Below are positions 17,119 through 24,825 of a stretch of DNA of 64,000 bases, in pieces. Both the position numbers and the translations under genes were made by a program. A model generated the notes under the pieces. The model was not told the DNA's origin, made no database searches, and saw only the letters and a program-made list of their open reading frames with translations. This stretch comes from Gemmatimonadetes bacterium 2013_60CM_65_52 (GTDB lineage Bacteria > Gemmatimonadota > Gemmatimonadetes > Gemmatimonadales > Gemmatimonadaceae). How positions within the stretch are numbered: position 1 is the first letter of the stretch; each line of letters starts with the position of its first letter. The stretch lies in NCBI GenBank assembly GCA_002215645.1, contig NGFI01000008.1:1-64000 (forward strand). The letters run 5' to 3'.

Positions 17119-18041
17119 CGGCCCCCTCCCGAATTGCGATCGATCGGTGTGACAGTGAGCGTCGTCATTTCGCCGCCCCGCACGAGACGGACCGATGCGG
17201 ACTCGCCGGCCTTCGTCGCGAGCAACGCGTCGAACAGGGAGGCGGGCTTGGTGAGCGGCGTCCCGGTGATCTCGAGCAGCACGTCACCGACGAGGATGCC
17301 GGCACGCTCTGCCGGTGTGTCGTCGGCAACGGAGAGCACAAGGAGTCCGTCGGCCCGGTCCAGCTCGAGCCGGCCCACCGTCGACGGCGGCAGCGTGACC
17401 GGATGGACCGCGACGCCGAGATACGGTCGGCTGACGTGCCCACGCGAGAGCAGATCGTCGACAACTGAATCAATGACGGAGGCGGGAAGGGCCGCCGCGG
17501 CGCCACCGGCGAGCGCGGAGTTGTTGAGACCGATCACGCCGCCCGACGCCGAGACGAGTGGGCCGCCGGAGAACCCGTCGTACACCGAGAGATCGAGGCG
17601 CAGTACGCCGTCAACCCGTCGTCCCTGTGGCGAGCGCCATCCGTCGATCGCGGCACTCACGATGCCGAAGCTCGCAGTCGTCGTGCGTCCTGGGCGTCCG
17701 ACGGCGAGAACCAACGACCCGACGGAACTCTCGTTCGACTTTGCTCGCGGCGCAGGGGCGGGAAGTCCATCCGCGCGGAGGATGACGAGATCCGTCTCCG
17801 GATCGCGAGCGGCAACCGTCGCCTCGAGCGAGTCGCCGTTTGGGAGGGTGACGGGAACGCGGCCGTCGCGACGAACCGTATGACTTGCAGAGACGATCAG
17901 TCCATCGCGCCAGATGATGCCGCTGGACGGAATCCGCCGCCGCGCGCGAATCGCGACGGTGTACTGCGACGCGCGTTCGACGGTGGACGAGAGTTGTGAA
18001 GAGAGATCGGTCAGTGAGAGTGGTGCAGTGCTCGATGCCAT
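17115..18041 (-). CDS. Trypsin-like S1C serine protease with PDZ domain
   Basis: 308 aa. Protease domain: His in SASHTV, Asp in ETDLVILR, Ser in YDGFSGGPL. A C-terminal PDZ domain (about 205-300) begins at RPYLGVAVHP and includes the hydrophobic PAERAGILVGDVLLEI. No signal peptide is evident. The Ser motif has FSGG where the usual form is NSGG; the oxyanion glycines are kept. First gene of an overlapping run with a PDZ-less protease and a LuxR regulator. Confidence 0.87.
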   Translation of the reverse strand: MASSTAPLSLTDLSSQLSSTVERASQYTVAIRARRRIPSSGIIWRDGLIVSASHTVRRDGRVPVTLPNGDSLEATVAARDPETDLVILRADGLPAPAPRAKSNESSVGSLVLAVGRPGRTTTASFGIVSAAIDGWRSPQGRRVDGVLRLDLSVYDGFSGGPLVSASGGVIGLNNSALAGGAAAALPASVIDSVVDDLLSRGHVSRPYLGVAVHPVTLPPSTVGRLELDRADGLLVLSVADDTPAERAGILVGDVLLEITGTPLTKPASLFDALLATKAGESASVRLVRGGEMTTLTVTPIDRNSGGGR

Positions 18042-18148
18042 GCCAATGCCTTCCGAAGAGGTTCTACCTGTACTCTACCGGCGGGGAGGCTGCGGATGGC
18101 ATCGGTCATTTGGAGGAGAACGACGGACACATCGATGTTCAGCCTGCG

Positions 18149-19108
18149 TCAGTTCCAGCGAAGCCCGCGAAGCTGGTCGAGATTCACGTTGCCTCCGGAG
18201 AGCACAGCCACCACGCGTGATTTGGCAGGGAGCTCCACGAGACCATGCAGCAGCGCCGCCACGGGCGCGGCCGCGGCGCCCTCGATGACCAGCTTGCACC
18301 GCTCCATCGTCCAGATCATCGCGTCGAAGATTTCGCGATCGGGGAGCGCGACGATTTCGTCCACATAGCGCTGCACCACGGAGAAATTGAGCTCGCCCAC
18401 GCGGCGCACGCGAAGGCCATCGATGATGGTGCGGCAGTCGATCGTGGTGAGCTCGCCTGCTTCCACGCTCGCCTTCATGGCAGGCCCATCGGACGACTCC
18501 ACGCCGATGACCCGGATTTTCGGATTGAAGCTCTTGACGGCCATCGACACGCCCGAGATGAGCCCGCCGCCACCGATGGGCACAACCACGGCGTCCACCT
18601 CCGGCCAGTCCTGTACGATCTCGAGACCAAGGGTGCCCTGACCGGCAATGAGCTGCGCGTCGTCGAACGGGTGTACGTAGATCAGCCCTTCATCGCGCAC
18701 GAGCTCCTTGGCCTTTTCGTTGGCCTCGTCCCAGATGGTGCCATGCAGCACCACCTCGCCCCCGTATGCCTTCGTGGCGGCAATCTTCGACGGCGTGGCG
18801 TTTTCCGCCATGCAGATCACCGCGCGAATGCCATGAATGCGCGCGGCGAGTGCCACACCCTGCGCGTGGTTGCCGGCCGACGAACAGACCACGCCGCGCT
18901 TCTTCTCGGCGTCTGACATCTGCGCGAACTTGTTGAGCGGTCCGCGAATCTTGTACGAGCCCACGCGCTGGAAATTCTCCGCCTTGAGGCGCATATCATA
19001 TCCGGTCGCCTCGCTCAGTTGGCGCGATGTGAGCAGCGGCGTACGCTTGATGTGCTCGGCAATCCGGGCACGGGCGTCCTCGAAATCCTTCAGTGTCAGT
19101 GTGAGCAT
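18149..19108 (-). CDS. Threonine dehydratase / serine-threonine ammonia-lyase (PLP enzyme)
   Basis: 319 aa from the ATG complementary to 19106-19108. Fold type II PLP enzyme: Lys53 in VGSYKIRG forms the Schiff base, SSAGNHAQG binds the substrate/phosphate, and the glycine loop PIGGGGLISG is intact, with LSGGNVN near the end. It deaminates threonine (and possibly serine) to 2-oxobutyrate and ammonia. No C-terminal ACT domain follows, so it is the short, catabolic-type form rather than isoleucine-feedback-inhibited IlvA. Serine racemase activity is possible in this family. Confidence 0.92.
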   Translation of the reverse strand: MLTLTLKDFEDARARIAEHIKRTPLLTSRQLSEATGYDMRLKAENFQRVGSYKIRGPLNKFAQMSDAEKKRGVVCSSAGNHAQGVALAARIHGIRAVICMAENATPSKIAATKAYGGEVVLHGTIWDEANEKAKELVRDEGLIYVHPFDDAQLIAGQGTLGLEIVQDWPEVDAVVVPIGGGGLISGVSMAVKSFNPKIRVIGVESSDGPAMKASVEAGELTTIDCRTIIDGLRVRRVGELNFSVVQRYVDEIVALPDREIFDAMIWTMERCKLVIEGAAAAPVAALLHGLVELPAKSRVVAVLSGGNVNLDQLRGLRWN

Positions 19109-19199
19109 TCTTGTCAGCGGGCGAGGTGTGAAGATCGTAAGCTTAGCAATTGTCGGGCATTTCACAAAAGGACGTCTGTCGTTGCTTCGGAGTGAGAGC

Positions 19200-19529
19200 A
19201 TGAGATTGCCGGGTGCATTTGCTATTGGCGCGTTACTCGCATCAGCGTCGAGTTGTGGTGACTGCGCGGGCACGGGCCTGTCACGACTGAGCGAAACAGA
19301 GCGACCAATCGCTGTTGGCCAGTCCTTCGTCGTGACGTATGAGGAAGGTGGTTCATGTACCAACATCTTCGCACCGGCGCCCGGGCGAGCGCGCTGGAGT
19401 TCCTCGGACACTACGATAGTACAAGTCGATAGCGCAACGGGGCGAGTCACTGGGAAACGAATCGGCGATGCGACCGTCGTGCCGAACACGTATGCCCCAC
19501 CGTTGAGCCTCTTGGTCCATGTGCGCTAG
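19200..19529 (+). CDS. Small Ig-like (Big_2-type) putative lipoprotein
   Basis: 109 aa from ATG 19200. The hydrophobic leader GAFAIGALLASASSC ends in a lipobox-like Cys. The rest reads as one bacterial Ig-like strand set: ARWSSSDTTIVQVDSATGRVTGKRIGDATV, the standard Big_2 pattern. Likely a surface or periplasmic protein. It diverges from the threonine dehydratase gene. Function unknown. Confidence 0.65.
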   Translation: MRLPGAFAIGALLASASSCGDCAGTGLSRLSETERPIAVGQSFVVTYEEGGSCTNIFAPAPGRARWSSSDTTIVQVDSATGRVTGKRIGDATVVPNTYAPPLSLLVHVR

Positions 19530-19634
19530 CCCATCCGGGTGTATCGATCGGCTTTGCGGATCGTGCGGGTCGACCATTTGTCGTGCCGCCGCGTCACATG
19601 GTCCCTTGGGATTCGCTAGAGAGACCGTCTGCCT

Positions 19635-21179
19635 TTAGACGCGCCTCTGCCATGGAACGAGGTGGACCTGTTGAATCACAGGAAGGAGTGCGTTCGCAAT
19701 GACGACATGACCAGCCTGATTGGGATGGAGACCGTCGGAGAAATAGGCATTACCAGCGTCACTGGAAGCAGCCTGAAGCTCGGGGATGGTGTTTGTGTCG
19801 AACAAGCCGAAGGCACCGTTCTTCCACTGGGTGGAGAGAAGGGCATTGTAAGCCAGTCGAGCGGCGTTCCACCCCGGGATCCGGGACGAATCAGTCCCCT
19901 TGAGCATATTCCAGACGATGGGCTTGTAGCCCGCGTCCCATAACGTCTGACAGTAGGCAATGATCTGGTTTACAGCCTTTGTGTAGTCGAGGTTGAGACT
20001 CACGAGGTCATTGGTGCCCTCCTGAACGACGACGATGTTATCGGAGTTGAGTGCGTTGAGACCTTTGAGGGGCTGGGCAGCAACGGCCATTGCCGCAGTC
20101 GAGATTCCCACCACCCCATTCTCTGCGAAGGCCCACGAGGCCCCAAGGAGGGGCTGGAGGAGTGAGGCGAACTTCTGGCGAGGACCATCGACGAGAGTAA
20201 AGCCTGCTGTAATCGAGTCTCCGTTGTAATCGACGTAGTTGAGCGGTCCACGTGGATAGAGGCCGAGGAATGGAAACGGCGTAGGCACTCGAGCCGAGTT
20301 CACTACTCCGGAGATGTGATCCCTGGCCCAACGCTCGAATGCCGTTGCCTGCGGAACTGTCCACTGGCCCCCAAGGACAATGACGGCGTAGACGGGATTG
20401 GGGACTTGCGTTACCCCTTGATCGCCACGAAGGCGGAGGTAGGCAGTGTTGCCCTCGTCAGTGGCGAAGGTGCCGATAGTATCAAGGGCGTTGGTCATGC
20501 CGCTCGAACGAAAACGGTGGGCTCCTCCAGCTACGCCGGACATTGCAAAGACGCTGACATCGAGTGCCTGGGTGCTTCGCAGGGAGTCGTCGGCAGGAAT
20601 AGCGATGTGGCGGTTGCAATAGGCGTCCCAGGTCGGATCGGCTCCTGCGCCATTGGCAACCCCAAAGCATGGCGCGTCTACACCAAGCGCAGAATTGAAT
20701 GCTACAATTTCGGCGATATGACTCGTAGTGCCCGCGCTTCTCGTAGCTACCAGAATGGACTTGACCTGCTGGTAGTTGAAGAGCGGGGAGTAGCCACCTG
20801 CTGAAATCAGATCTGTTTGAGTTGGAATGTCGAAGGAGAGGGTGGCAGGGTCGAACGAAGGCAGCAACCCTCCCAATCCAGTGCCGGCCGGCACGAGATC
20901 GGGAACCCCCGATCGTCCAAGCACATCGGCGACACTGATGATGTTGCCTCCAAGACGAGGATTGACCGCCGAGGGAACCGGGAAGTATGCAGCGATATGG
21001 GCTGGTCCATGGAGATTGATGTCGGCGAGCAGCTGTAGATGAGGCGCCTGGTTCGTGGGGAGAGTGGAACCAGTGACTCCCTCGTAACCGCAACCTGCGG
21101 CAACCGCGGCTGCACCCGCGACCGCGAGCGTGCTCCGCGTGAGAAACTCGCGACGGCTCAGGCGATCCTGGCAGGACAT
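19635..21179 (-). CDS. Tat-exported SGNH/GDSL hydrolase
   Basis: 514 aa. The N-terminus has a twin-arginine signal (SRREFLTRS) and a Cys after VAAG that could be lipidated. SGNH blocks are in the C-terminal half: the Ser block NGDSITAG, the Asn block QEGTNDLVSL and the Asp/His block SDGLHPNQAGH. The 290-residue N-terminal part is Gly/Ser/Asn rich with no recognised domain. SGNH enzymes deacylate esters, lipids or polysaccharides; export suggests action on extracellular material. The promoter region may include the TTAAG-type motif at 21222. Confidence 0.87.
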   Translation of the reverse strand: MSCQDRLSRREFLTRSTLAVAGAAAVAAGCGYEGVTGSTLPTNQAPHLQLLADINLHGPAHIAAYFPVPSAVNPRLGGNIISVADVLGRSGVPDLVPAGTGLGGLLPSFDPATLSFDIPTQTDLISAGGYSPLFNYQQVKSILVATRSAGTTSHIAEIVAFNSALGVDAPCFGVANGAGADPTWDAYCNRHIAIPADDSLRSTQALDVSVFAMSGVAGGAHRFRSSGMTNALDTIGTFATDEGNTAYLRLRGDQGVTQVPNPVYAVIVLGGQWTVPQATAFERWARDHISGVVNSARVPTPFPFLGLYPRGPLNYVDYNGDSITAGFTLVDGPRQKFASLLQPLLGASWAFAENGVVGISTAAMAVAAQPLKGLNALNSDNIVVVQEGTNDLVSLNLDYTKAVNQIIAYCQTLWDAGYKPIVWNMLKGTDSSRIPGWNAARLAYNALLSTQWKNGAFGLFDTNTIPELQAASSDAGNAYFSDGLHPNQAGHVVIANALLPVIQQVHLVPWQRRV

Positions 21180-21221
21180 GATCGACGGGATGGGTGGAAT
21201 CTTATGGCGCAGAGACGTGCA

Positions 21222-21239
21222 ATCTTAAGAAATCCTAAG
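21222..21239. repeat. CTTAAG-type regulatory motif, copy 1
   Basis: ATCTTAAGAAATCCTAAG lies in the gap upstream of the SGNH hydrolase. It has two similar halves with a 10-base period and resembles the motifs at 31626 and 60004. Confidence 0.45.
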
Positions 21240-21365
21240 AGAACTGTGCGCCACGCTGGTATGGAAGCAGTGAGTGCATCTCTTTGGCGCTTGCTAATAG
21301 TCGCCTGGACGCCTATACTCGGGATCCGAATCCCTTCAGGATCACCTTCGAGCGCGAGACGTGAC

Positions 21366-21665
21366 ATGTCGCAAACCTTAACAGCAGATGCAGCAGGTGC
21401 GCCGATTCCGTCGGGAGCGCAGAACGTAGCGATCATCACCGGCACGAACGCAAACGGGTCAACACAAGCGCCGGCGAATGCGAGTAACGCGATCTGGTTC
21501 GCGTTCAGTATCGGAGGAGGTTCGGCATCGCTGAACGTCAACTTTAACGGTCAGAACTATCAGAACGTGCCACCGGGGAGCTATTCCCTGGGCAACCTCA
21601 CCACGCCTTTGTCACTCGACGTGTCCGTCAACGGAAGTGTCAAGCTCGCATGGATCAACTCGTAA
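21366..21665 (+). CDS. Small Gly/Asn/Ser-rich protein
   Basis: 99 aa from ATG 21366. No leader and no cysteine; beta-strand-like pattern (AIWFAFSIGGGSASLNVNFNGQNY, LSLDVSVNGSVKLAW). It could be a small secreted or structural beta protein. The ribosome site is weak. It lies between the SGNH gene and the rph control region. No family recognised. Confidence 0.45.
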   Translation: MSQTLTADAAGAPIPSGAQNVAIITGTNANGSTQAPANASNAIWFAFSIGGGSASLNVNFNGQNYQNVPPGSYSLGNLTTPLSLDVSVNGSVKLAWINS

Positions 21666-21828
21666 CATGCTGTGAGCTCCGGTTGGTGACACGCCTTGGG
21701 CTGACGAAAGTTCAGCCGCTCCGTCGTACAGAGCGTGTCGACCGCGGCAGCGAGCGACGCTCGTCAACCGCGGACAAGCGAAGAGGAGAGGAGTTCCTCC
21801 TCCCCACATTCAACATGTAGTCAACCCG

Positions 21829-21847
21829 GGGGCTTGCAGCAAGCCCC
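21829..21847. promoter_or_regulatory. 19-bp palindrome, probable rifamycin-associated element (RAE)
   Basis: GGGGCTTGCAGCAAGCCCC is a perfect palindrome around its central A, extended by CCC/GGG outside one mismatch. It lies 55 bases before the rph start. Its length and sequence closely match, from memory, the rifamycin-associated element described upstream of rifamycin-inactivating genes in actinomycetes. A weak promoter (TTGCAG 21835, TAGAGT 21859, 18-base spacing) would overlap it. Confidence 0.7.
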
Positions 21848-21902
21848 GGGGCCTGCCTTAGAGTCGTCACATTCTTCAGACGACGCACAAGGGAGGACAA
21901 CG

Positions 21903-24473
21903 ATGGGCCGCTACGTGTTGAATCTCGAGGAGATCGACCAGACGCAGGTCGCAGTCACTGGCGGCAAGGGCGCGCACCTCGGCGAAGTCATGCGGATCGA
22001 AGGCATCCGCGTGCCGGCCGGCTTCTGCGTGACGACGGAGGCCTTCGAGCGAATCATGGCCGACGCGCCGTCGCTGCACGATCAGCTCGACCAGCTGTCG
22101 CGGCTGAAGCCGGACGACCGCGTCATGATCCACACGCTCAGCGTGGAAGTCCGGCGGACCATCGAGGGGATCGCCATCCCCGATGATCTCGCGGAGGCGA
22201 TTGTCCGCCAACTCGCGCGGCTCGGTGAACACGTCGCGTACGCGGTTCGATCCAGTGCGACAGCGGAGGACTTGCCGACGGCGTCCTTCGCGGGGCAGCA
22301 GGACACATATCTGAACGTCGTGGGGCCCGCGGCGATCCTCCAGCACGTGAGCAAGTGCTGGGCGTCGCTCTTCACCGAGCGCGCTGTGACGTACCGCCTG
22401 CGCAACGGCTTCGACCACCGGAAGGTCAAAATGGCGGTCGTCATACAGGAGATGGTTTTCCCGCAGGGGGCAGGCATTCTATTCACGGCGGATCCCGTCA
22501 CCGGCAATCGGAAGGTCACCTCGGTGGAGGCCACCTTTGGCCTCGGCGAAGCGCTGGTCTCCGGCCTGGTAAACGCGGACGTCTACAAGGTGCGGGACCG
22601 CGATGTCGTCTCCAGGGCGGTGCGGCAGGAGCAGCCAGTGCTGACGGACGCGCAGATCATTCGCCTGGCGCAGCTCGGCCGCTCAATCGAAGCGCACTTC
22701 GGCCGCCCGCAGGACATCGAATGGTGTCTCGTTGACGATGTCTTCCACGTCGTCCAGGCACGGCCGATCACCACGCTATTCCCGATCCCAGCGGCTGTCG
22801 ATGAGGAGAACCACGTCTACGTCTCCGTCGGTCATCAGCAGATGATGACTGACGCCATGAAACCCCTCGGGCTCTCCGTATGGCAGCTGACGACGCCGCG
22901 GCCCATGGCCGAAGCCGCCGGGAGGCTGTTCGTCGACGTCACCCAGGCGCTGGCTTCACCGGCGAGCCGCGCAGGTCTCATGGGTCTGGTGGGGCAATCC
23001 GATCCGCTGATCGGGGATGCACTACAAACGATCCTCGACCGCGGCAATTTCATCCCGTCGCTCTCGAACGAAGGACCCGGGTGGTCGCCGCCTGGAGCGG
23101 GGTCCGCCGCGATCGAAACTGATCCGACACTTGTGGACGAACTGATCGCGCGCAGTCAGGCGTCCATCGCGTCTACGACGCGCGAGATCCGGACGAAGTC
23201 GGGCGTGGCGCTGCTCGATTATATCCTGGCGGACATCCAGGAGCTAAGACGGATCCAGTTCGATCCGCGAGGCATTCAGGTGGTCATGGCGGGGATGGAG
23301 GCCGCCTGGTGGCTCAACGACCACATGCAAGAGTGGCTGGGCGAGAAGAACGCGGCGGACACGCTCGCGCAGTCCGTCCCCAATAACGTCACGTCGGAGA
23401 TGGGGCTGGCACTCCTGGATGTCGCAGATGTGATCCGCCCATATCCGCAGGTGGTGGCGCTTCTCCAGCGGGTCGACGATGAGGATTTTCTAAACGAGTT
23501 GCCCAGGCTCGCGGGCGGGCGGGAAGCGCGAGATGCCATTCGGGCCTGGCTCGAGAAGTACGGCATGCGCGGCCCCGGCGAGATCGACATCACGAGGCCG
23601 CGATGGAGCGAACGCCCCACCGCGCTCGTGCCCATCATCCTCGGCAACATCAGGAACTTCGAGCCGGGCGCCGGCGAGCGGCGCTTCGAGCAAGGGCGAC
23701 AGGAGGCCGCAAAGAAAGAACAGGAGCTGCTGGAACGCTTGCGCGCCGTGCCGGACGGAGCGCGCAAAGCCGAAGAGACGAAACGCATGATCGACCGACT
23801 TCGCGCCTTTGCCGGGTACCGGGAGTATCCGAAGTACGGCATGGTCAGTTGCTATTTCGTTTACAAGCAGGCTCTGATGGAAGAAGCCGAGCGTCTCGTT
23901 GAGGCGCATGTGCTTCGCGAGAGGGAGGACATCTTCTACCTCAGGTTCCAGGAGATCCGGGATGTCGTGCGCACGCACCACGTGGATGACCGGCTCATTC
24001 GTCAGCGCAAGGACGCGTTCAGGTCGTATCAGGCGCTGACGCCACCGCGGGTGCTCACGTCGGATGGCGAGGCCGTCACAGGGGCGTACCGACGCGGGAA
24101 TTTTCCGGCGGGCGCGCTCATCGGCTTACCCGTTTCCGCCGGCACCGTCGAAGGGAGAGCCCGCGTCATCCTGGACATGGCGGAGGCCGATCTCGAAGCG
24201 GGCGACATCCTGGTCACGGTCTACACGGACCCCAGCTGGACGCCATTGTTCGTCGGCATCAAGGGCCTGGTGACGGAGGTCGGCGGCCTCATGACACATG
24301 GCGCGGTGATCGCACGGGAGTACGGCCTGCCGGCGGTCGTGGGGGTGGAGCACGCCACTCGGCGCATCCGGGATGGGCAACGGATCCGCGTTCATGGAAC
24401 GGACGGCTACGTCGAGATCCTGCCGTCATCGAGCGCGTTGGTAGCTTGCAGCGTCGCGACTGCGCCATCGTAA
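21903..24473 (+). CDS. rph: Rifamycin-inactivating phosphotransferase (Rph)
   Basis: 856 aa from ATG 21903 (GGGAGG upstream), the length of Rph. Rph adds the beta-phosphate of ATP to the ansa-chain hydroxyl of rifampicin. The ATP-grasp domain has GGKGAHLGEV, PAGFCVTT, RSSATAEDLPTASFAGQQDTYLN; the middle region (about 320-750) is the rifamycin-binding helical domain starting at HQQMMTDAMKPLGLSVWQLT. The C-terminal swivelling domain carries the catalytic His (about 799) in GGLMTHGAVIAREYG and ends HGTDGYVEIL. PEP synthase shares the end domains but has a different middle. The palindrome upstream strengthens the rifamycin assignment. Confidence 0.88.
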   Translation: MGRYVLNLEEIDQTQVAVTGGKGAHLGEVMRIEGIRVPAGFCVTTEAFERIMADAPSLHDQLDQLSRLKPDDRVMIHTLSVEVRRTIEGIAIPDDLAEAIVRQLARLGEHVAYAVRSSATAEDLPTASFAGQQDTYLNVVGPAAILQHVSKCWASLFTERAVTYRLRNGFDHRKVKMAVVIQEMVFPQGAGILFTADPVTGNRKVTSVEATFGLGEALVSGLVNADVYKVRDRDVVSRAVRQEQPVLTDAQIIRLAQLGRSIEAHFGRPQDIEWCLVDDVFHVVQARPITTLFPIPAAVDEENHVYVSVGHQQMMTDAMKPLGLSVWQLTTPRPMAEAAGRLFVDVTQALASPASRAGLMGLVGQSDPLIGDALQTILDRGNFIPSLSNEGPGWSPPGAGSAAIETDPTLVDELIARSQASIASTTREIRTKSGVALLDYILADIQELRRIQFDPRGIQVVMAGMEAAWWLNDHMQEWLGEKNAADTLAQSVPNNVTSEMGLALLDVADVIRPYPQVVALLQRVDDEDFLNELPRLAGGREARDAIRAWLEKYGMRGPGEIDITRPRWSERPTALVPIILGNIRNFEPGAGERRFEQGRQEAAKKEQELLERLRAVPDGARKAEETKRMIDRLRAFAGYREYPKYGMVSCYFVYKQALMEEAERLVEAHVLREREDIFYLRFQEIRDVVRTHHVDDRLIRQRKDAFRSYQALTPPRVLTSDGEAVTGAYRRGNFPAGALIGLPVSAGTVEGRARVILDMAEADLEAGDILVTVYTDPSWTPLFVGIKGLVTEVGGLMTHGAVIAREYGLPAVVGVEHATRRIRDGQRIRVHGTDGYVEILPSSSALVACSVATAPS

Positions 24474-24736
24474 TCCGAGAAGTCGACCGCGGCCGTGTAG
24501 CCTTGCGCGAAATCGAGGACCTGGACGAAGGGAAGCGGATGGTTCTGTCGAGTCAAGACGCGAAGCCCAGTCAGATATTCGTCGCGGTACACGCTCGGAA
24601 TGATGATGCGCCGCTGACCGCCCGAGACGAGTTCCGCGTTCATCAAGGCGCGCGCCACGCGGCCATTGCCGTCGTCGAAGGGATGAACCTCCGATAGCAC
24701 GAACATCATCGCTGCCGGTCGTTTTTTCAGACGCTA
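24407..24736 (-). pseudogene. Truncated Fic/Doc AMP-transferase gene
   Basis: The reading frame contains the complete Fic catalytic motif HPFDDGNGRVAR and about 75 residues after it (GGQRRIIIPSVYRDEYL, FVQVLDFAQGYTAA). Everything N-terminal to about eight residues before the motif is missing: the frame meets a stop within ten codons upstream of MMFVLSEV. Family members are normally about 200-380 aa with helices before the motif. Its last codons overlap the antisense 3' end of rph. I read it as a deletion remnant; an internal start giving a ~100-aa protein is possible but unlikely to fold. Confidence 0.72.
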
Positions 24737-24825
24737 AGCATGCCGAAGAGTCACTTTCTCAGCAACAGCGTGCCTGAGAGGGCGCTTTTTGCGTGACAAA
24801 CACATTCCCCCAAAGGAGACGCAGG

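Noticed and set aside
24768-24793. Terminator-like AGCG...CGCT hairpin followed by TTTTT
   Set aside because: The stem is only four to five pairs with mismatches, too weak to list as a terminator.
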